Positions 34,375 through 45,723 of a stretch of DNA of 64,000 nt are shown here, piece after piece (position 1 is the first letter of the stretch; each line of letters starts with the position of its first letter). The notes below the pieces were generated by a model, which did no database searches, was not told where the DNA came from, and saw only the letters and a list, made by a program, of their open reading frames with translations. The position numbers and the translations under genes were made by a program. Source of the DNA: Lyophyllum atratum (taxonomy: Eukaryota; Basidiomycota; Agaricomycetes; Agaricales; Lyophyllaceae); NCBI GenBank assembly GCA_014905825.1, contig JACGCN010000031.1:124001-188000 (forward strand), read 5' to 3'.

Positions 34375-35230
34375 ATGTCTTCTCCTGCCGGAGAGCCTTA
34401 CAACCCGCCCTCGCCCTCGCCACAGAAAAGCTCGAGAAGGATCGCATGGATACCCTTAGCCGCGGTGCGCAAAACCTATGAACCTGCCATACTATTGCTA
34501 CCTTGAGACTGATTTCTTGGTTAGTTTGCCGGAACGACCGTTGCGCTGGCTATACCTCTTGTCATGCTGGCGAGACGGAGACAAAATATTCTACGGAAGT
34601 CGCTGAATGAATCGAGCGTCGCACCACCGCGACGTCATGGGACCACGTCGGGCGGACGCTTCGCTTCGAAGCCAGCTGCCGTCTTAGAGTCGTCCAAGTC
34701 CAAGTCAACTGCGTTACATGCTTCGCAGGGTGAATTGCTCTCTGAAGTGTCCAAAACAGACCTCGGAGGGGCACTGTTTGCTGGCAAAGCATTTGCAATC
34801 GCTACAGGCATTGTAACAGTAGGGGGAGTGGCTTTAACACTGGGAGTGAAGACGGTGATGGGGGTCCGAGATGTGCGTGGTTATAGTCGAAAAATTGACG
34901 CGAAGTTTTTACTGACACCATTTATAGACGAAAGAGTTCGGAGAACGGATGCGCATGGCAGTCTGGAAAGCATTGCCCAGTCTGACCACCCAAATACACC
35001 GGCCTCCTGAAGTCGATGACTTAGGCATCCCATACACCGATTCCTCGGAGCCCGATCCAACCTGGGATTGGGAAGCAGCAGAGAAGCGTTTGCAGGCTGC
35101 CTACGCTGACGGCGGCTTTCCTGCGTGGTTACAGACAGCGTTGAAGGAGACGGAGGCCGAGGTCAAATTGGAGAGAGCGAGACGCCAAAAGGAGTACGAA
35201 CGAGCGAAAATAAGGGAATCGCTTTCCTGA
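34375..35230 (+). CDS. TMEM242-like mitochondrial inner-membrane protein
   Basis: Exons 34375-34464, 34525-34872 and 34928-35230 sum to 741 nt, giving 246 residues, with in-phase GTGCGC/GTGCGT donors. Two membrane segments are separated by a basic/serine-rich loop: WIPLAAFAGTTVALAIPLVM and FAGKAFAIATGIVTVGGVAL, the latter ending GVKTVMGVRDTKEFGERMR. This matches the TMEM242 (DUF1358) layout: a first helix with G-T-T, R/K-rich loop, second helix followed by V-M/W-G-V and a K-E-F-x-E/R-M segment. In animals TMEM242 helps assemble the ATP synthase c-ring. The C-terminal part (PTWDWEAAEKRLQAAYADGG) is hydrophilic and charged and seems specific to fungi. The family call is from pattern only. Confidence 0.65.
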
Positions 35231-36278
35231 CCTGCCTGTGAGCTGGATCGTTTTCCCTATGTGAGGTACGGGCGTTCGGGATGTAGTCCGATGAAGATTG
35301 ACGCTGGATGATGCGCCCTTCGCGTCCCTCAGGTCGGAAGATGCAGCCGCACGGCCCTAGGGAAATCTTTGTCTAGTGGCTGACAGGGCGCAGCCCACTC
35401 CCCTTGGTCGCCGTAGCCTACTTTTTGACCCTTGGGCTACTCGCCCCGATTTTGCCGCACGCTCAAGGCTACAATAGAGGTGTGTGTAAGACTGCAAGCC
35501 GTCTATCTTGGACCTCGGTACATACTCCACCTTGCACCTAAAATATATCTAATCATGTTGACGTGGAATCATAGACTTCTCGTTTTTCCTGCTCATTCAC
35601 TTCCTAACTCCATCGAATTGCTTATCGTTATATCCGCCCGTTACGGGCCGAGTTCTATTCCATCGCGCATCTCCGTCCTCCCTTCCTTGTCCTTGTCTCC
35701 CTTGCCCAGTCAGGAGTGCCTCAGCCGAGTACGCAATGCGAATGTCAGAACCGCCACTGATTTGCGAGGAACCTCGCGGGTTTCTCAATTTATTACCGGG
35801 AGTACAAGGAAATGATACAAGAATAGACGTTCAATGGGCAGTCTGATCATTGATTGTTGATGACCCAATGTCAGGCTGCGTATGTAACCGACCCTTTCGA
35901 AAAATTGGAGGGTTCTTAGATCTTATCATTTTGACAATTCTATAAAGCACCCCGAATCGGGGTAACTCCACCTATTTCCCACTGACTTACCTTACGAGAA
36001 GTGTTCTCTCCGCTTAGAACATGTATGTCTTCTCCAACCCGTAGATGAAACCCAGGCCTTGGAAGGCGGTTTTCTTCACAGGCTTAGAATCTTCCACAGC
36101 GTTCATGGATCATCTTACCGCATGAGCATCAGACGCGTAACTAGGCTATAGGCAGGTGTCAAACCGTGGGTCATGTTCAGGTCATGCTCGCAAGATCGCC
36201 GTCCAAAATGCAATCACGCGTACTGGTAGCGTATGTGACGTAAATGTGTGGTCTTTATTTATCCGTATCTCACCGCTG
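35231..36278. other. Intergenic, no gene seen
   Basis: 3' flank of the TMEM242-like gene and of the pseudokinase locus. Only unsupported short frames. Confidence 0.4.
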
Positions 36279-37924
36279 TTAATCTTGAGAAATCAATTTA
36301 GGGGTGTAACCGCTGGTGCGATCTCCAAAGCGGGTGGACGGCAATCTCACAGCGTGGTCCATGGTCGGGCGTTCGTACCGGTCGTGGTGCCAACATTTCT
36401 CCACTAGTTGGCCCCAGATATGTTCGGGAACAGCAGTAGCACGGCCCTCATCTCGTGGTCTGCTGGGTCGGATCCCTTTCAAGACTTGGCGTAGAACAGT
36501 GGCGTCTGTCAGGACATCGTAGAGTGGATATTGACCTTCGTACAACTGGTCGCGTGTTAGAAATTTGTCAGGTTCCAGGTATGTCAGGTGCACTGACCTT
36601 GGAGATGACACAGGCGACGGAATAAACGTCGGTTTCTTCCGCCTTTTGGGGGACAGATTCGTCTTCATCGTCGGTGACGAAAAGTTCCCGAGACATCCAT
36701 TGGATGTTACCACCACGGTGGGACTCATTGGCGCTCGCATCGGCATGCACGGTCAGGACGAAGTCAGACAGGCCGGCGTGTTTCCCCTCGTCAATTAGGA
36801 TGTTTACCTATAAACAACGAAGCCATTGAAGCAAGGCTTTGGCAGTAGAACTCACCCCGCGCAAACCTCCATGAAAAATCTTTTCAAAATTCAGGTACTC
36901 CAACCCCTCTGCGACTTCGAGGACCTAAAATATTCGGTGGAGGGAAGATCCGGCCATTATTGGTTAAAATGTGCTTACAAGCCGGTCTATCTCAAAATTT
37001 TGTTTTCTGTTTTTCGCGCGAAGATCCAGCACCGTCCCGTTCTCCATCCAGGTGACAACATGCACAGATATGAAGGAAATGTAGATGCATCCACGCCTAT
37101 AAATGGGAGGATGTTGGGATGTTGGAGTGGGCGCCATGTGAGATCTTCACAACAGAAATCTCTGACCGTAGTATTTGCGTCAGCGGCGCTATTTAAACTG
37201 AAGGCGCGGGCGTGAAAGCTAACCCGATTGATTCTCGATCTGCGTTCCCGCGAAAGACACGCAGCCGCTTTAGAGCGGCATTTTGCCTATGATGGGGTCG
37301 CGCGGTAGATGTCTTCAAATCCTCCACCTGAAAATGGTTCTGGGTCGAGAATTACTCCCATTTGAAGGAATATTGATGTAGGCAGCTGGTCGGACTTAGC
37401 CACGACGTTAGAGATTGATCGACGAGCCTTGCGGTCGAAATCGCTGCCGTGACGCTCTAGTAGCGCGCCCCTGTCAGACAGCTGGCCAGTTAGATATAAA
37501 AAAGGAGGGTAATTAGACTTTTGTTGTTCGTGAGGGCAAGGGAAAACTCTCACATCTCGTCCGAAATCAACGAATATCTGAGCATCGCTGCCTCCGAGCT
37601 CTTCGGCTGCTTTCGTGTCGTCGCGGATGATGACACGTAGTAGACTAGTATAGGTCGCTTCGTCTTCTAGATTATCCCTCTCGATAGCGACACCAAACGC
37701 GGGATCGTCGTCGAGGTCTACTATACTTCTTATACCATTCAGAACCTGGCCATATCGCACTGAGATTCAGCGAAAACGGGCGGTTCCAATGGACGCACCA
37801 GATCCGGAGATTTGTGTAAATAGATGGTTTCTATCAGGATACCTAGGGGAGATAAAGGAGTCGTTCTCCAAATCTGGGCTTTCAATTTTAACGGCCTTTT
37901 CAAGAGCCTATCGAAAGCCATCAT
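36279..37924 (-). pseudogene. TKL-like pseudokinase, probably decayed
   Basis: Tyrosine-kinase-like fold of the agaricomycete type. The region before the domain (SISNVVAKSDQLPTSIFLQM) leads into a glycine loop, PFSGGGFEDIYRA. The lysine strand ALKRLRVF follows but lies in a different frame, with a stop between, so the gene has a frameshift near 37290. Next come HPNILPFIGVD-like and LEVAEGLEYLNFEKIFHGG. The catalytic loop reads HGGLRG where H-x-D-L/M-R is expected, so the catalytic Asp is replaced by Gly. The metal-binding DFG reads DFV. The C-lobe is otherwise good: GGNIQWMSRELFV, TDVYSVACVISK and EKCWHHDRYERPTM. Even if expressed it should be catalytically dead. Confidence 0.7.
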
Positions 37925-38055
37925 CAGCCTGTTCTACATAAGAATAGACGGATCTACTTCGCATGCAGTGGACACTTGGAACCGTGGAAGCTTTTGAAGA
38001 ACAGAATGAGGTTCTCATCAAGGCACCTTTCAGGGGCGACTGTAGGTTGTGGGAG

Positions 38056-38703
38056 CTACCTGTCTGACGCTGACATCCCGAGTCGAGGGATCTGGAGATT
38101 ATCTAGAATAAGAATAGTATGTAGGTCCTTCAAAATACGAGAATTGATGTGGGGGCCGAGAAGCGTCTGTCTGCGGATGTCGGGGTGCGTGGCCAAGAAG
38201 AATCTCATCGATATCTTGAGGGTCGATCGTGATACCACCGCTAGCATGGTCAAAGGCCGGAGAAGCTCCAAATTGTCAGTGTCCAGAGATTCAATGATGA
38301 AGACCATAGGCTTGGGATTATATGATAACAGCGGCTCGATGAAAGACATCCGCAACCAGTTTTCGTCCACTTTCCCAAGCGAGCTGGATCTGTCGTTCGC
38401 GAGGAGCTGGGGCAGAGCAGCTAGGCCAGGGATAAAATGAGTGAGTTGACAGACCAAAAGACGCGCTAGATCCCAACCATGCACAACACGACGCGACAGG
38501 TATAGCCTTAGAGACGATATCCCTTGTTCCACGCAATGTGCTGCAATACTTGAACCCTTAAGAGCCTTTCTCGGGATGCGTGAACCGAAAATGAAGGGGC
38601 CCATCCTCCGCTGGGCTGGTCGTCCACTCCGTAATGTCGGTGATAGCTTCCTGGGCTGCAGTCGACAAGTTCCGGCGGTAGTGAAAACCGGCGTTGAGCC
38701 CAT
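38056..38703 (-). pseudogene. NACHT-like (STAND) NTPase remnant
   Basis: Resembles the NACHT NTPase module of agaricomycete NLR-like proteins. The pre-P-loop segment AAQEAITDITEWTTSPAEDG is in one frame and runs into PEKGS and a TAA. The following SSIAAHCVEQGISSLRLYLS continues in another frame, so there is a frameshift exactly at the P-loop and no intact GxxGxGKS remains. After that the order is typical: LARLLVCQLTHFIPGLAAL, then FIEPLLSYNPKPMVFIIESL (Walker B, with E-S-L-D instead of D-A-L-D), and FFLATHPDIRRQTL as the sensor strand. It lies directly upstream of the pseudokinase on the same strand (about 130 bp), so the two may be parts of one former gene. No repeat domain is seen. Confidence 0.6.
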
Positions 38704-38782
38704 GACGCGATAAGGAACAAGTCACAGTTGCTGAGTATTTAGGAACATCAGCAGGGCCTCCGACAAAAGTTGGACCAAATTT

Positions 38783-39490
38783 TTAAGAGAAATCAGCGTT
38801 AACAGATAGCCTCAAGGATGGAATGGGTACGAGAAGACCGTCGGTTCTCAGTTCATACGGCTCAGAGCAGCACCCTTCTTCACTGAGACGCTCCCCGTTC
38901 ACGAACGTCCCGTTTAAGCTATCCATGTCTCTGATGAATATCTAGATGGCGAGAACAGTAAGTATCAGCGCAACGCGATGAGGCCAAGGAGTCTACTAGG
39001 GATTTTTGCCCTCTTTCAGACATGGAATATGACTCGAGACGAAGAAATTGCGACCATCTGTCGTTCGAAGGTCATGGCTTCCCCTTCGAGCAGCTCGAGG
39101 TGTCGTGATGGTAGATCGTGGTTCGAGTATAAGGAAAGGGTTCAGGGGCAACAGGGACTTTGATTGGCTCCAAGGTGGAGACGATCAGATGTCGGAGGGG
39201 TGACACTTCCGAATCTTGCGAGTCGCGCGTCCTTGAGGATAAGGTTCTTGTGCATGACATATGGCCAGCGACCTCACGATACGGATACTGCATGGTGGAT
39301 GGTGGTAACAGGCCGAGTTTTGTGCATAACGTTTGGCGCTGCTGGAGCCTGAGGGGCGTGCTCAGAGGGCTGGACAAGGGATAATATTCTTGCGATACAG
39401 TCAGTGCCGTAGTGCCGTCGCCGCCATAGAGAAGCTGTTCTTCAAGCGCCTTGTAAGCGCCTAGAGTGATCCCCCAGTCCAAAACCATTG
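38783..39490 (-). pseudogene. FHA-like domain remnant
   Basis: The piece 38941-38783 encodes IFIRDMDSLNGTFVNGERLS and then EEGCCSEPYELRTDG, an unmistakable FHA phosphopeptide-binding signature (D-x-x-S-x-N-G-T-x-V/I-N). The upstream half, about 39090-38990 (TTDGRNFFVSSHIPCLKEGK), is where the S-R-x-H strand should be, but the join has no good donor site and S-R-x-H reads S-S-H. A further frame to 39488 lacks recognisable features. It is on the same strand as the NACHT and kinase remnants. Most likely a degenerate FHA protein; a missed exon is possible. Confidence 0.5.
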
Positions 39491-40537
39491 TAGTAGGTCC
39501 TAGTTTCGTTGCTCCTCAAAATGAAGACTTTTTTAAGACGGCAGTTGGGCCAGAGTTGAACGTTGAGTGTTGAAAATGCTGAAGGTCTAATAAGACTGCA
39601 ATAAACAGAGGCAAGGAGTGCAACTCGGTCATAAAAATAAAAATAACGTAAGTCTTCCGTTTATTTTTCAGCTAATACACTTAGCTACTACACTTAGCTA
39701 ACTTGCTTGCATCATCTTGCCTATCATCTCCAACTTCCTCAACACAACGTTCCAAGGCCCACTTACACCTGCTGACCTTGACAAATATGCGTTCGACTTC
39801 TCCAAGGTATGCAAAACGAAGATTAGTTAGACAGGCTGTCGATGAACACCGGGTTGACAGTCCACCGCTACATAAGTACATGCTGCGGTTTTACATATTA
39901 GGAGAGACGTTTCGCAATCTAGAGCGCTACAGTCTTATCGCCGCACCCAGCAGAAAGCAACAGGCTCGTCGAAGCTTCCCGGGTTTTTCGGCATTTAGGC
40001 CCTAGGCCCTAGGGTGGTTGGTCGGCAAGTGCCGCAAAGCCTTTGCTGATTACTATTCTTACATCAAGGTCTTGATGAATCAGATCATGTCCCGACACGA
40101 GGCCTGTGAATGCATATGTCATTCACTTCGCCAACGAGGCCAAGGAACTCGTGGTTGAGGAGATCTCATATAACATATTGATTCGTTGTCAGCCCATGAC
40201 CACGATACCGACAGATCAGTAAGCCGCCTTGCTTCATAGTTTCTACCGTGTGGTCAATCCTATTCGTTGTCAAGCTCAGGCCAGCCCTTAGCTTGCTCTT
40301 ATTCATTGCTATGCTGACAGCGCACCCTGCAGCCGCTTTACTCACACCTAAGGGTTGTCAAACGTGGGTTTCACGGATTAATTGACGAACGGATTCGGTC
40401 GCCACAATGATGATCGAAGCATGGTGTGTTTAGCCTATATCACGGGCTTGTGCCTTAGCATCGCGTCTGGTGTGTATATATATACACTCCTCGTTCCTCG
40501 TTGGCCGATCGCCTTCGCTCAAGTGGACGCTGATGAT
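39491..40537. other. Intergenic, no supported gene
   Basis: A frame at 39703-40005 (+) is basic and unrecognised. CCCTAGG occurs twice in a row near 40000. The 3' part is the promoter of the following DUF6533 gene. Confidence 0.4.
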
Positions 40538-42248
40538 ATGACGGCTCCCCCACCATTGTCTCCAGCGGCCAAGGCGGCATTGGCAGCCTCGGCGTTCCAT
40601 CTCTCCATCAGCAAATACTATGCCCTCGCCGCCACAGGTGAGCTACTATCCTATATTTGGGACTCGACGCTGAAGGATTCAAATAAATCGGCTTATAGTG
40701 ATGCTTGTATACGACACAATCTTGACGTTCGACCGCGAGGTGGAGGCTATTTGGAAATCAAAATGGACGGGGGTTAAAATGCTATTCTTTTTCAATCGGT
40801 GAGTACCTCACACCCAGAACCCAATTATAAATTTACTAAACGTTATCACCAGGTATGCCAATATCGTCGCGTACCTCGCTGCGTTGATCGGTGAGTTTGA
40901 GCTCGAATACATCACTTCGTTTCTGACGTACAATTTCTGCTGCGTTAGCCGTGAATTCAACCTGGCCTGCAAATGTGAGTAAAGTTTATGCTGCATCGCC
41001 TCACCCGCTGACAAGATTGTCAGGTGTGAGCTATATCAGAATAATTGTGAGAAGTCGTTATTGAATTATCCCCCCAGCTGCCGAAGCTATGTGTATTTCC
41101 CTGGAATTTTCAATATGGTGCAACAAGTGGTTATCGGATGTATGTCTACCGTTTCGCTTGATCTTATGGTATTTTATGCTTATCTTTTCTGTTTTGACAG
41201 CCATTCTCATTCTGTTCACATGGGCACTTTGTAACCGCAGCAAAGTTGCCGTCTCGATCGCCGGGGTCACGCTCATTGTTCAGCTTGTGGTGACCGGATG
41301 GTCCCTCGGCGCTGTGACCTCTATTCCTTTGCCTCGTGGTTTCGTCGGCTGTAAGTCGCTTGCCTCGCATTGTAGAATTTCAGAAATCGGCTGACACTAT
41401 GCTGGACAACCTAGGCGTCTATGCAGGCAAGAGGGGGACTGGAATCAGTTCGTTTCCCCTGTATCGTTATGCATTGGTTAGAGGCTGAATAGACATGGAA
41501 CAGGGATCCAGACGGCTTGGTTCATGCAGCTGCTTTTCATTACCGTCGTGTTTGGGTTGATGATTTGGAGGGCTGCGAAGCTACACAGGGCAGAGGTTCA
41601 GGCACCTCTCATCCTCGTTATGACTCGCGACGGTCTGAAGTATTTCGGGTGTGTTGTACCTTTCCCTACCTTTGTCTGTGTACTGATGATTCGGCGAAGG
41701 GTGATATTCGGTGTGAACTTCCTCAACGTCATGAATTTCACTGTAAGCAGGTTGTTGGTCCTCTGCTATAATCGTTCTGACATTTCTTATTGCTATAGCT
41801 CGTGAAGGTGAATTTGCTTTCTTCAGACAGCCGGCATAATTCTAAACCAATATTCTAGGACCCTAGCCTAAAGTCAATACATGCCACTTTCAGCTCTCTG
41901 TACGTCTCGACAACCTTTGCATCTTACCCTAGCCTGACTACCTCCTTTCCCCACATAGCCTTACCGTAATGTGAGTCCCAATCGCTCCCCGTCGCTACCC
42001 AACCCCTCATCCCTCTCGCCATCAGAATGATCAACCGCCTGATCCTGAGCGTCCGCGAGGAGGTCGCACGCCCCATGTTCCGAGACATGTCTGAAAGCGA
42101 CCTCAGGCCTAGCACAAGCTGGATAGACTCATCCCTGTACTATTCAGTGGCCGAAACAGGCTCGTTCGGGCCTAGAACGCCGATGAGGCCTCAGGCTAGG
42201 ACCTCGAGGCATAATACCGCTAATGCATATGAGATGCCTCGGCGGTAG
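40538..42248 (+). CDS. DUF6533 domain seven-helix membrane protein
   Basis: Starts at ATG 40538 (MTAPPPLSPAAKAAL). About ten exons with GTGAGT-type donors give SISKYYALAATVMLVYDTIL, then TFDREVEAIWKSKWTGVKML (the DUF6533 signature L-T-F-x-x-E-V-x-x-I-W), FFFNRYANIVAYLAALIAV, YVYFPGIFNMVQQVVIGSIL, WALCNRSKVAVSIAGVTLIV, WFMQLLFITVVFGLMIWRA and LILVMTRDGLKYFGVIFGVN. The C-terminal exons read HATFSSLLTVIMINRLILSV and a hydrophilic tail ending YEMPRR with a stop at 42248. Joining AVNSTWPAN to CRSYVYFPG in frame seems to need an 8-nt exon, ATTGTCAG, near 41019-41026. Function of the family is unknown; GPCR-like sensing is often suggested from topology only. Confidence 0.87.
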
Positions 42249-42644
42249 GTGAATTCAAACCCAGGATTGTAGTATTTGTACCTAGATTACTAGTAGACCG
42301 GAGGGTGGAGGGTCGTGGTTTGGGACTGTACCTGGTATATGTATTAGGCTTTAGTTGCACTCGACTGCCAGTATTGTGGATGGATACTGGTCTATTTATT
42401 AAACGTACAGTGATTCGAGATTGGAGGTTTCACTACCTTGATAACGTTGGCTAGCTTCTATTCAAAGCAGTGCTCTGCAGTGCTCCGGGATACAATCGTC
42501 ATTTAAGAACAAATACAAGTGGTCAAGACAGGATCTGCTACTTAACGCTGATGCTATGTACGCGTTTCGTATCTGATGTACATCTCCGGCTGACCCCATC
42601 CCAACCTATCCCCGATCCGCAAACTATACATTATCCCACTTGGT
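42249..42644. other. Intergenic between convergent genes
   Basis: 3' flanks of the DUF6533 and DUF1838 genes. Nothing else seen. Confidence 0.5.
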
Positions 42645-43729
42645 TCAATTAGCCACCGGAGGGTCAGGCAGGGGGAATACAGCCCCTGCCTGATAGGCCT
42701 GGAACACCTCTGGCTTGGCGAAGTAACTCCAGCTAGATACACCACCGCCAGGGCTTATCCTCGATGTCGGCGCATCCTTGTAGGCCGGCAACGTCTTATC
42801 GATGACATCGCGCACGACAGGGTTCAGGCCCATCCACCCCGCTGCGACCTTGGACCCGCTCGCGACGAACAACAGTGTCGTATTCGTGGTGGGCGTAGCC
42901 ATGAACGGGAGCAATGGCGACGTGCGCGTCCAGTACACTTGTGTCGAGGGGATGGATTCTGCGGGGCTCGAGAGCTCCGCGGCCGGGAAGGTGAATGTGA
43001 AGGATTCGATGGCGCTGTATTTTGCCTGTGTCGGCCCGGAATAGGGGTACATGGGCGATTGGGGGTCGGCGGTTGGGTTGAGGGGGTTGGGGTAGGCGAG
43101 GGGGATGGAGAGCTGGAACGTGTAGGTACCGCCGGGCTGGACACGGGCTTGGTAGGTGTTCGCGGGGGGAAAGTTCTGGTAGACCGGGTTGTTGGCAACG
43201 TGGACGACTATGCGGCTGTGTAAATATGGACGAAAGGCGCGGGGAAGAGTGAGTGTGACGTACCGGTGACATTGTTGCCGCTGTAGGGGTTATGCCAGAC
43301 GTGCAGAACTTGGTCTGTGACGGGATCTAGGTAGAGCTGTAGCTCCCGTGCCAGTAGATCGTAGCTGCCGTCGGGGAGCTTTTTAGCGCGGGCAATGTTC
43401 ATTCCACGGACATTGAAGATGACTGCGGGTACATCGCCCGGCTTGTATGATCTATAGAACGATCAGCCCTCAGTACGACGTCAAGTAAGATGTCCAAGGA
43501 CTCACAGCACTTGGCCCTGCCACTCCACGACAGTGCTCTGCCCCTCATCGGTACTCGCCCTCACCCGAATGAGATCTTCCGCATCCAACGTCCGTGTCGG
43601 TGGGATGCTTGGTGGAAGAATAGCGCCGCCCAAGTCCAAGTGCGAGCATCCTGCTGCTTCGATGCTCATAGTACTTGAGAGAATCAGCACGGAAAACAGG
43701 CGAGCCGCCTTGATGAACATCCGGGTCAT
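42645..43729 (-). CDS. Secreted DUF1838 family protein
   Basis: Exons 43729-43506, 43451-43264 and 43207-42645 sum to 975 nt, giving 324 residues. A signal peptide is evident: MTRMFIKAARLFSVLILSST followed by MSIEAAG. The mature part follows the DUF1838 pattern: LDAEDLIRVRASTDEGQSTV, VEWQGQVLSYKPGDVPAVIF, NVRGMNIARAKKLPDGSYDL, LYLDPVTDQVLHVWHNPYSG and VVHVANNPVYQNFP. The second intron must use the acceptor GCATAG at about 43208, because the earlier CACAG would bring a stop into frame. DUF1838 proteins occur in fungi and bacteria and have no established function. A second possible initiator (MFIKAARL) lies three residues on. Confidence 0.85.
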
Positions 43730-44530
43730 TCTTGGCAGCGACGGGGATATTCGGCAAGTTCTCGATGATTTTGGGACGGAGTCATGCTTGACTTATAGAA
43801 GGGATTTTGTCAGAGAGATGATTCTAGCATGATCCCATCAAATGTTGAACTTCGCCTTGGTAGGCCTTGGTTGACAGATGCGGTCTCGGGCCTGGCCTGA
43901 CCGTGGCGGGTTATCTCTGCTTATCTCAAAATTAAACACGCTATGGATCGGTATGCGTGCTTACCTTACCCCGCGAATTTGGAGGAATTGTTATGTCGTA
44001 CTTATCATATGGCCTGGTGGTTTGGGTTTACCCCTGTATAACCGGGAACTGCCAAACTTACAAAATCTTTACGGGTCTGCGTTTCTGGGACAACGGTGTC
44101 CCACGTCACACTACCCCTCTTTCGTCAATTGTCCTTAGATGCTTACCCCTCGTCGAGTCGGCGCCTCGGCGGTCGATCGTGTACCTTGCAGGATCCGAAG
44201 ATGTTTCAAGACAAGCATGTGTTGCTCTCTGTTTCTTCTTGTCTTCTTAGCACATGCTGATAGTTTGTTGCACGAATTTCACTCATCCGGCGCGGCGACC
44301 TCACAACATAACGCAGTTTAGTATTTCACCTTAAAACCATGCTCGATGGTGCACCCTCCGATGTGCGGAAAGCAGAGCGATAGATTCATCCATCAAAAGG
44401 GTATTGTGAGAGCATAGCGCATGTAGTAGATTCATGGTGGACGTATCAAAGCGTAGGCATGCAGCATAATGTCTCATTTTGGTGGACGAGACTCAGTACC
44501 CCGATGTGTGCGACAAGACGCCCGACAAGA
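43730..44530. other. Intergenic, no gene seen
   Basis: Promoter of the DUF1838 gene and 3' flank of eL14. Short frames at 43878-44321 have no support. Confidence 0.45.
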
Positions 44531-45279
44531 TCATGCCTTCTTCGCCTTGCTAACCACCTTCCTGACGAGATCTCTCCGCTGCTTCTTGGCCAACATCACG
44601 CTGAAGCGGCCGAAGTCGTTCAGCGACCGCCTCTTTTCGATCGCGGCCCGCTTCTGCGCCCAGCTCGTCTTCTCCCACTTCTCATTGAGCCCCTCCTTCT
44701 CGGCGAGTTTGCGGACGGCACCAGTACCAGCACCACGGGGGAGACCGGTGAGTTTTAGGGGGGTGAGGGTGAGATGCCTGTAGCGGAATGATTGGCGGGG
44801 GACGTCTGTTGTGGGACCGTCAATCATTGCCTAAAATTTTCAAGTAAGACAAGAGAACGCGAAGAAGAAGCAAGACCGGCGTACCCGGTTGTGGTCGATG
44901 ATTTCGGCAATGACAGCGATTTTGCCAGCGGAAGGGCCGTCGTTCAGGAGGACCACTGTGAAATTATTAAAAAAACTCAGTCTTTCAGGGGTAGACATGT
45001 CGCGAAAAGAGCGTACCACGGCCAACCTCCACGAAACGTTTGAAGTTAGATTCCTGCAGAAAAGCAGACGTTCAGCACCATGTCCTTCGACTCGAAACCT
45101 GGCACCGTCGAAAAGCCCGCAGCAGATTCTCGTCCGGCCAAAATAAGCCTGCCCACAACGTCATCCAACAAGGACTCTCCCCATCCAACCCGCAAAGCTC
45201 TCTGCTCCGTTTTTCCTCGCTGCGGCGCATTCGTACGGTCCATCAAGGGTTTCTGCAAGGTTTACAGACTCACGGGCAT
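44531..45279 (-). CDS. RPL14: 60S ribosomal protein eL14
   Basis: Cytosolic large-subunit ribosomal protein. Exons 45279-45274, 45053-45017, 44955-44885 and 44830-44531 sum to 414 nt, giving 137 residues, the usual length. The protein reads FKRFVEVGRVVLLNDGPSAG, KIAVIAEIIDHNRAMIDGPT, RQSFRYRHLTLTPLKLTGLP and RGAGTGAVRKLAEKEGLNEK, and ends RRDLVRKVVSKAKKA: a complete eL14. The first exon is inferred. The ATG nearest exon 2 would need a 25-nt intron, whereas ATGCCC followed by a consensus GTGAGT at 45273 gives MPESNFKRF with a 220-nt first intron, as often seen in ribosomal protein genes. It is divergent from the PC-esterase gene. Confidence 0.93.
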
Positions 45280-45723
45280 CGTATTTTGTCTTGAGGGGGA
45301 TCCGGGGAGGTCTTGATGTCGTCGATGTGTATTGTGGCTGTGGTTTGCGGGTAGTTTAGCCGTGTTTGGATCGGGAGTTGCCGTCCCTGATCTCGACGTT
45401 TGACATTGTGAATGACAACGGAGGCGTTGGTTGCTTGTCACAGCTTCCTTCAGCTTCTACTAATACTATGAAACTCGAAGGTAGGTACAGCGCTATATAC
45501 GTATCAAAAAGTGTCGAACTGACGAGTGCGGCAGGAATATTTTCTGGCATTTCACCGAGTGAACGTGGCTTTTGTGATGACAGATTGATTATTTCTGGCC
45601 CTGTGGCTGCTCCTCCTTGTTCGGAAGTGAAAGCGAGGTTGATCCCTATGATAGCCACGCCCTCTTTCTTCCCCGTTATCAACTCTCCCTTCCTCTTCCC
45701 CTTCCCCACCATCCCCAGGTCTC
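45280..45723. promoter_or_regulatory. Shared upstream region of eL14 and the PC-esterase gene
   Basis: 444 bp between two divergent start codons. A pyrimidine-rich stretch runs to the PC-esterase start (about 45660-45720). No specific binding site is called. Confidence 0.4.

Noticed and set aside
39993..40015. CCCTAGG repeats as an internal telomere
   Set aside because: Only two units, and the unit is not TTAGGG/CCCTAA.
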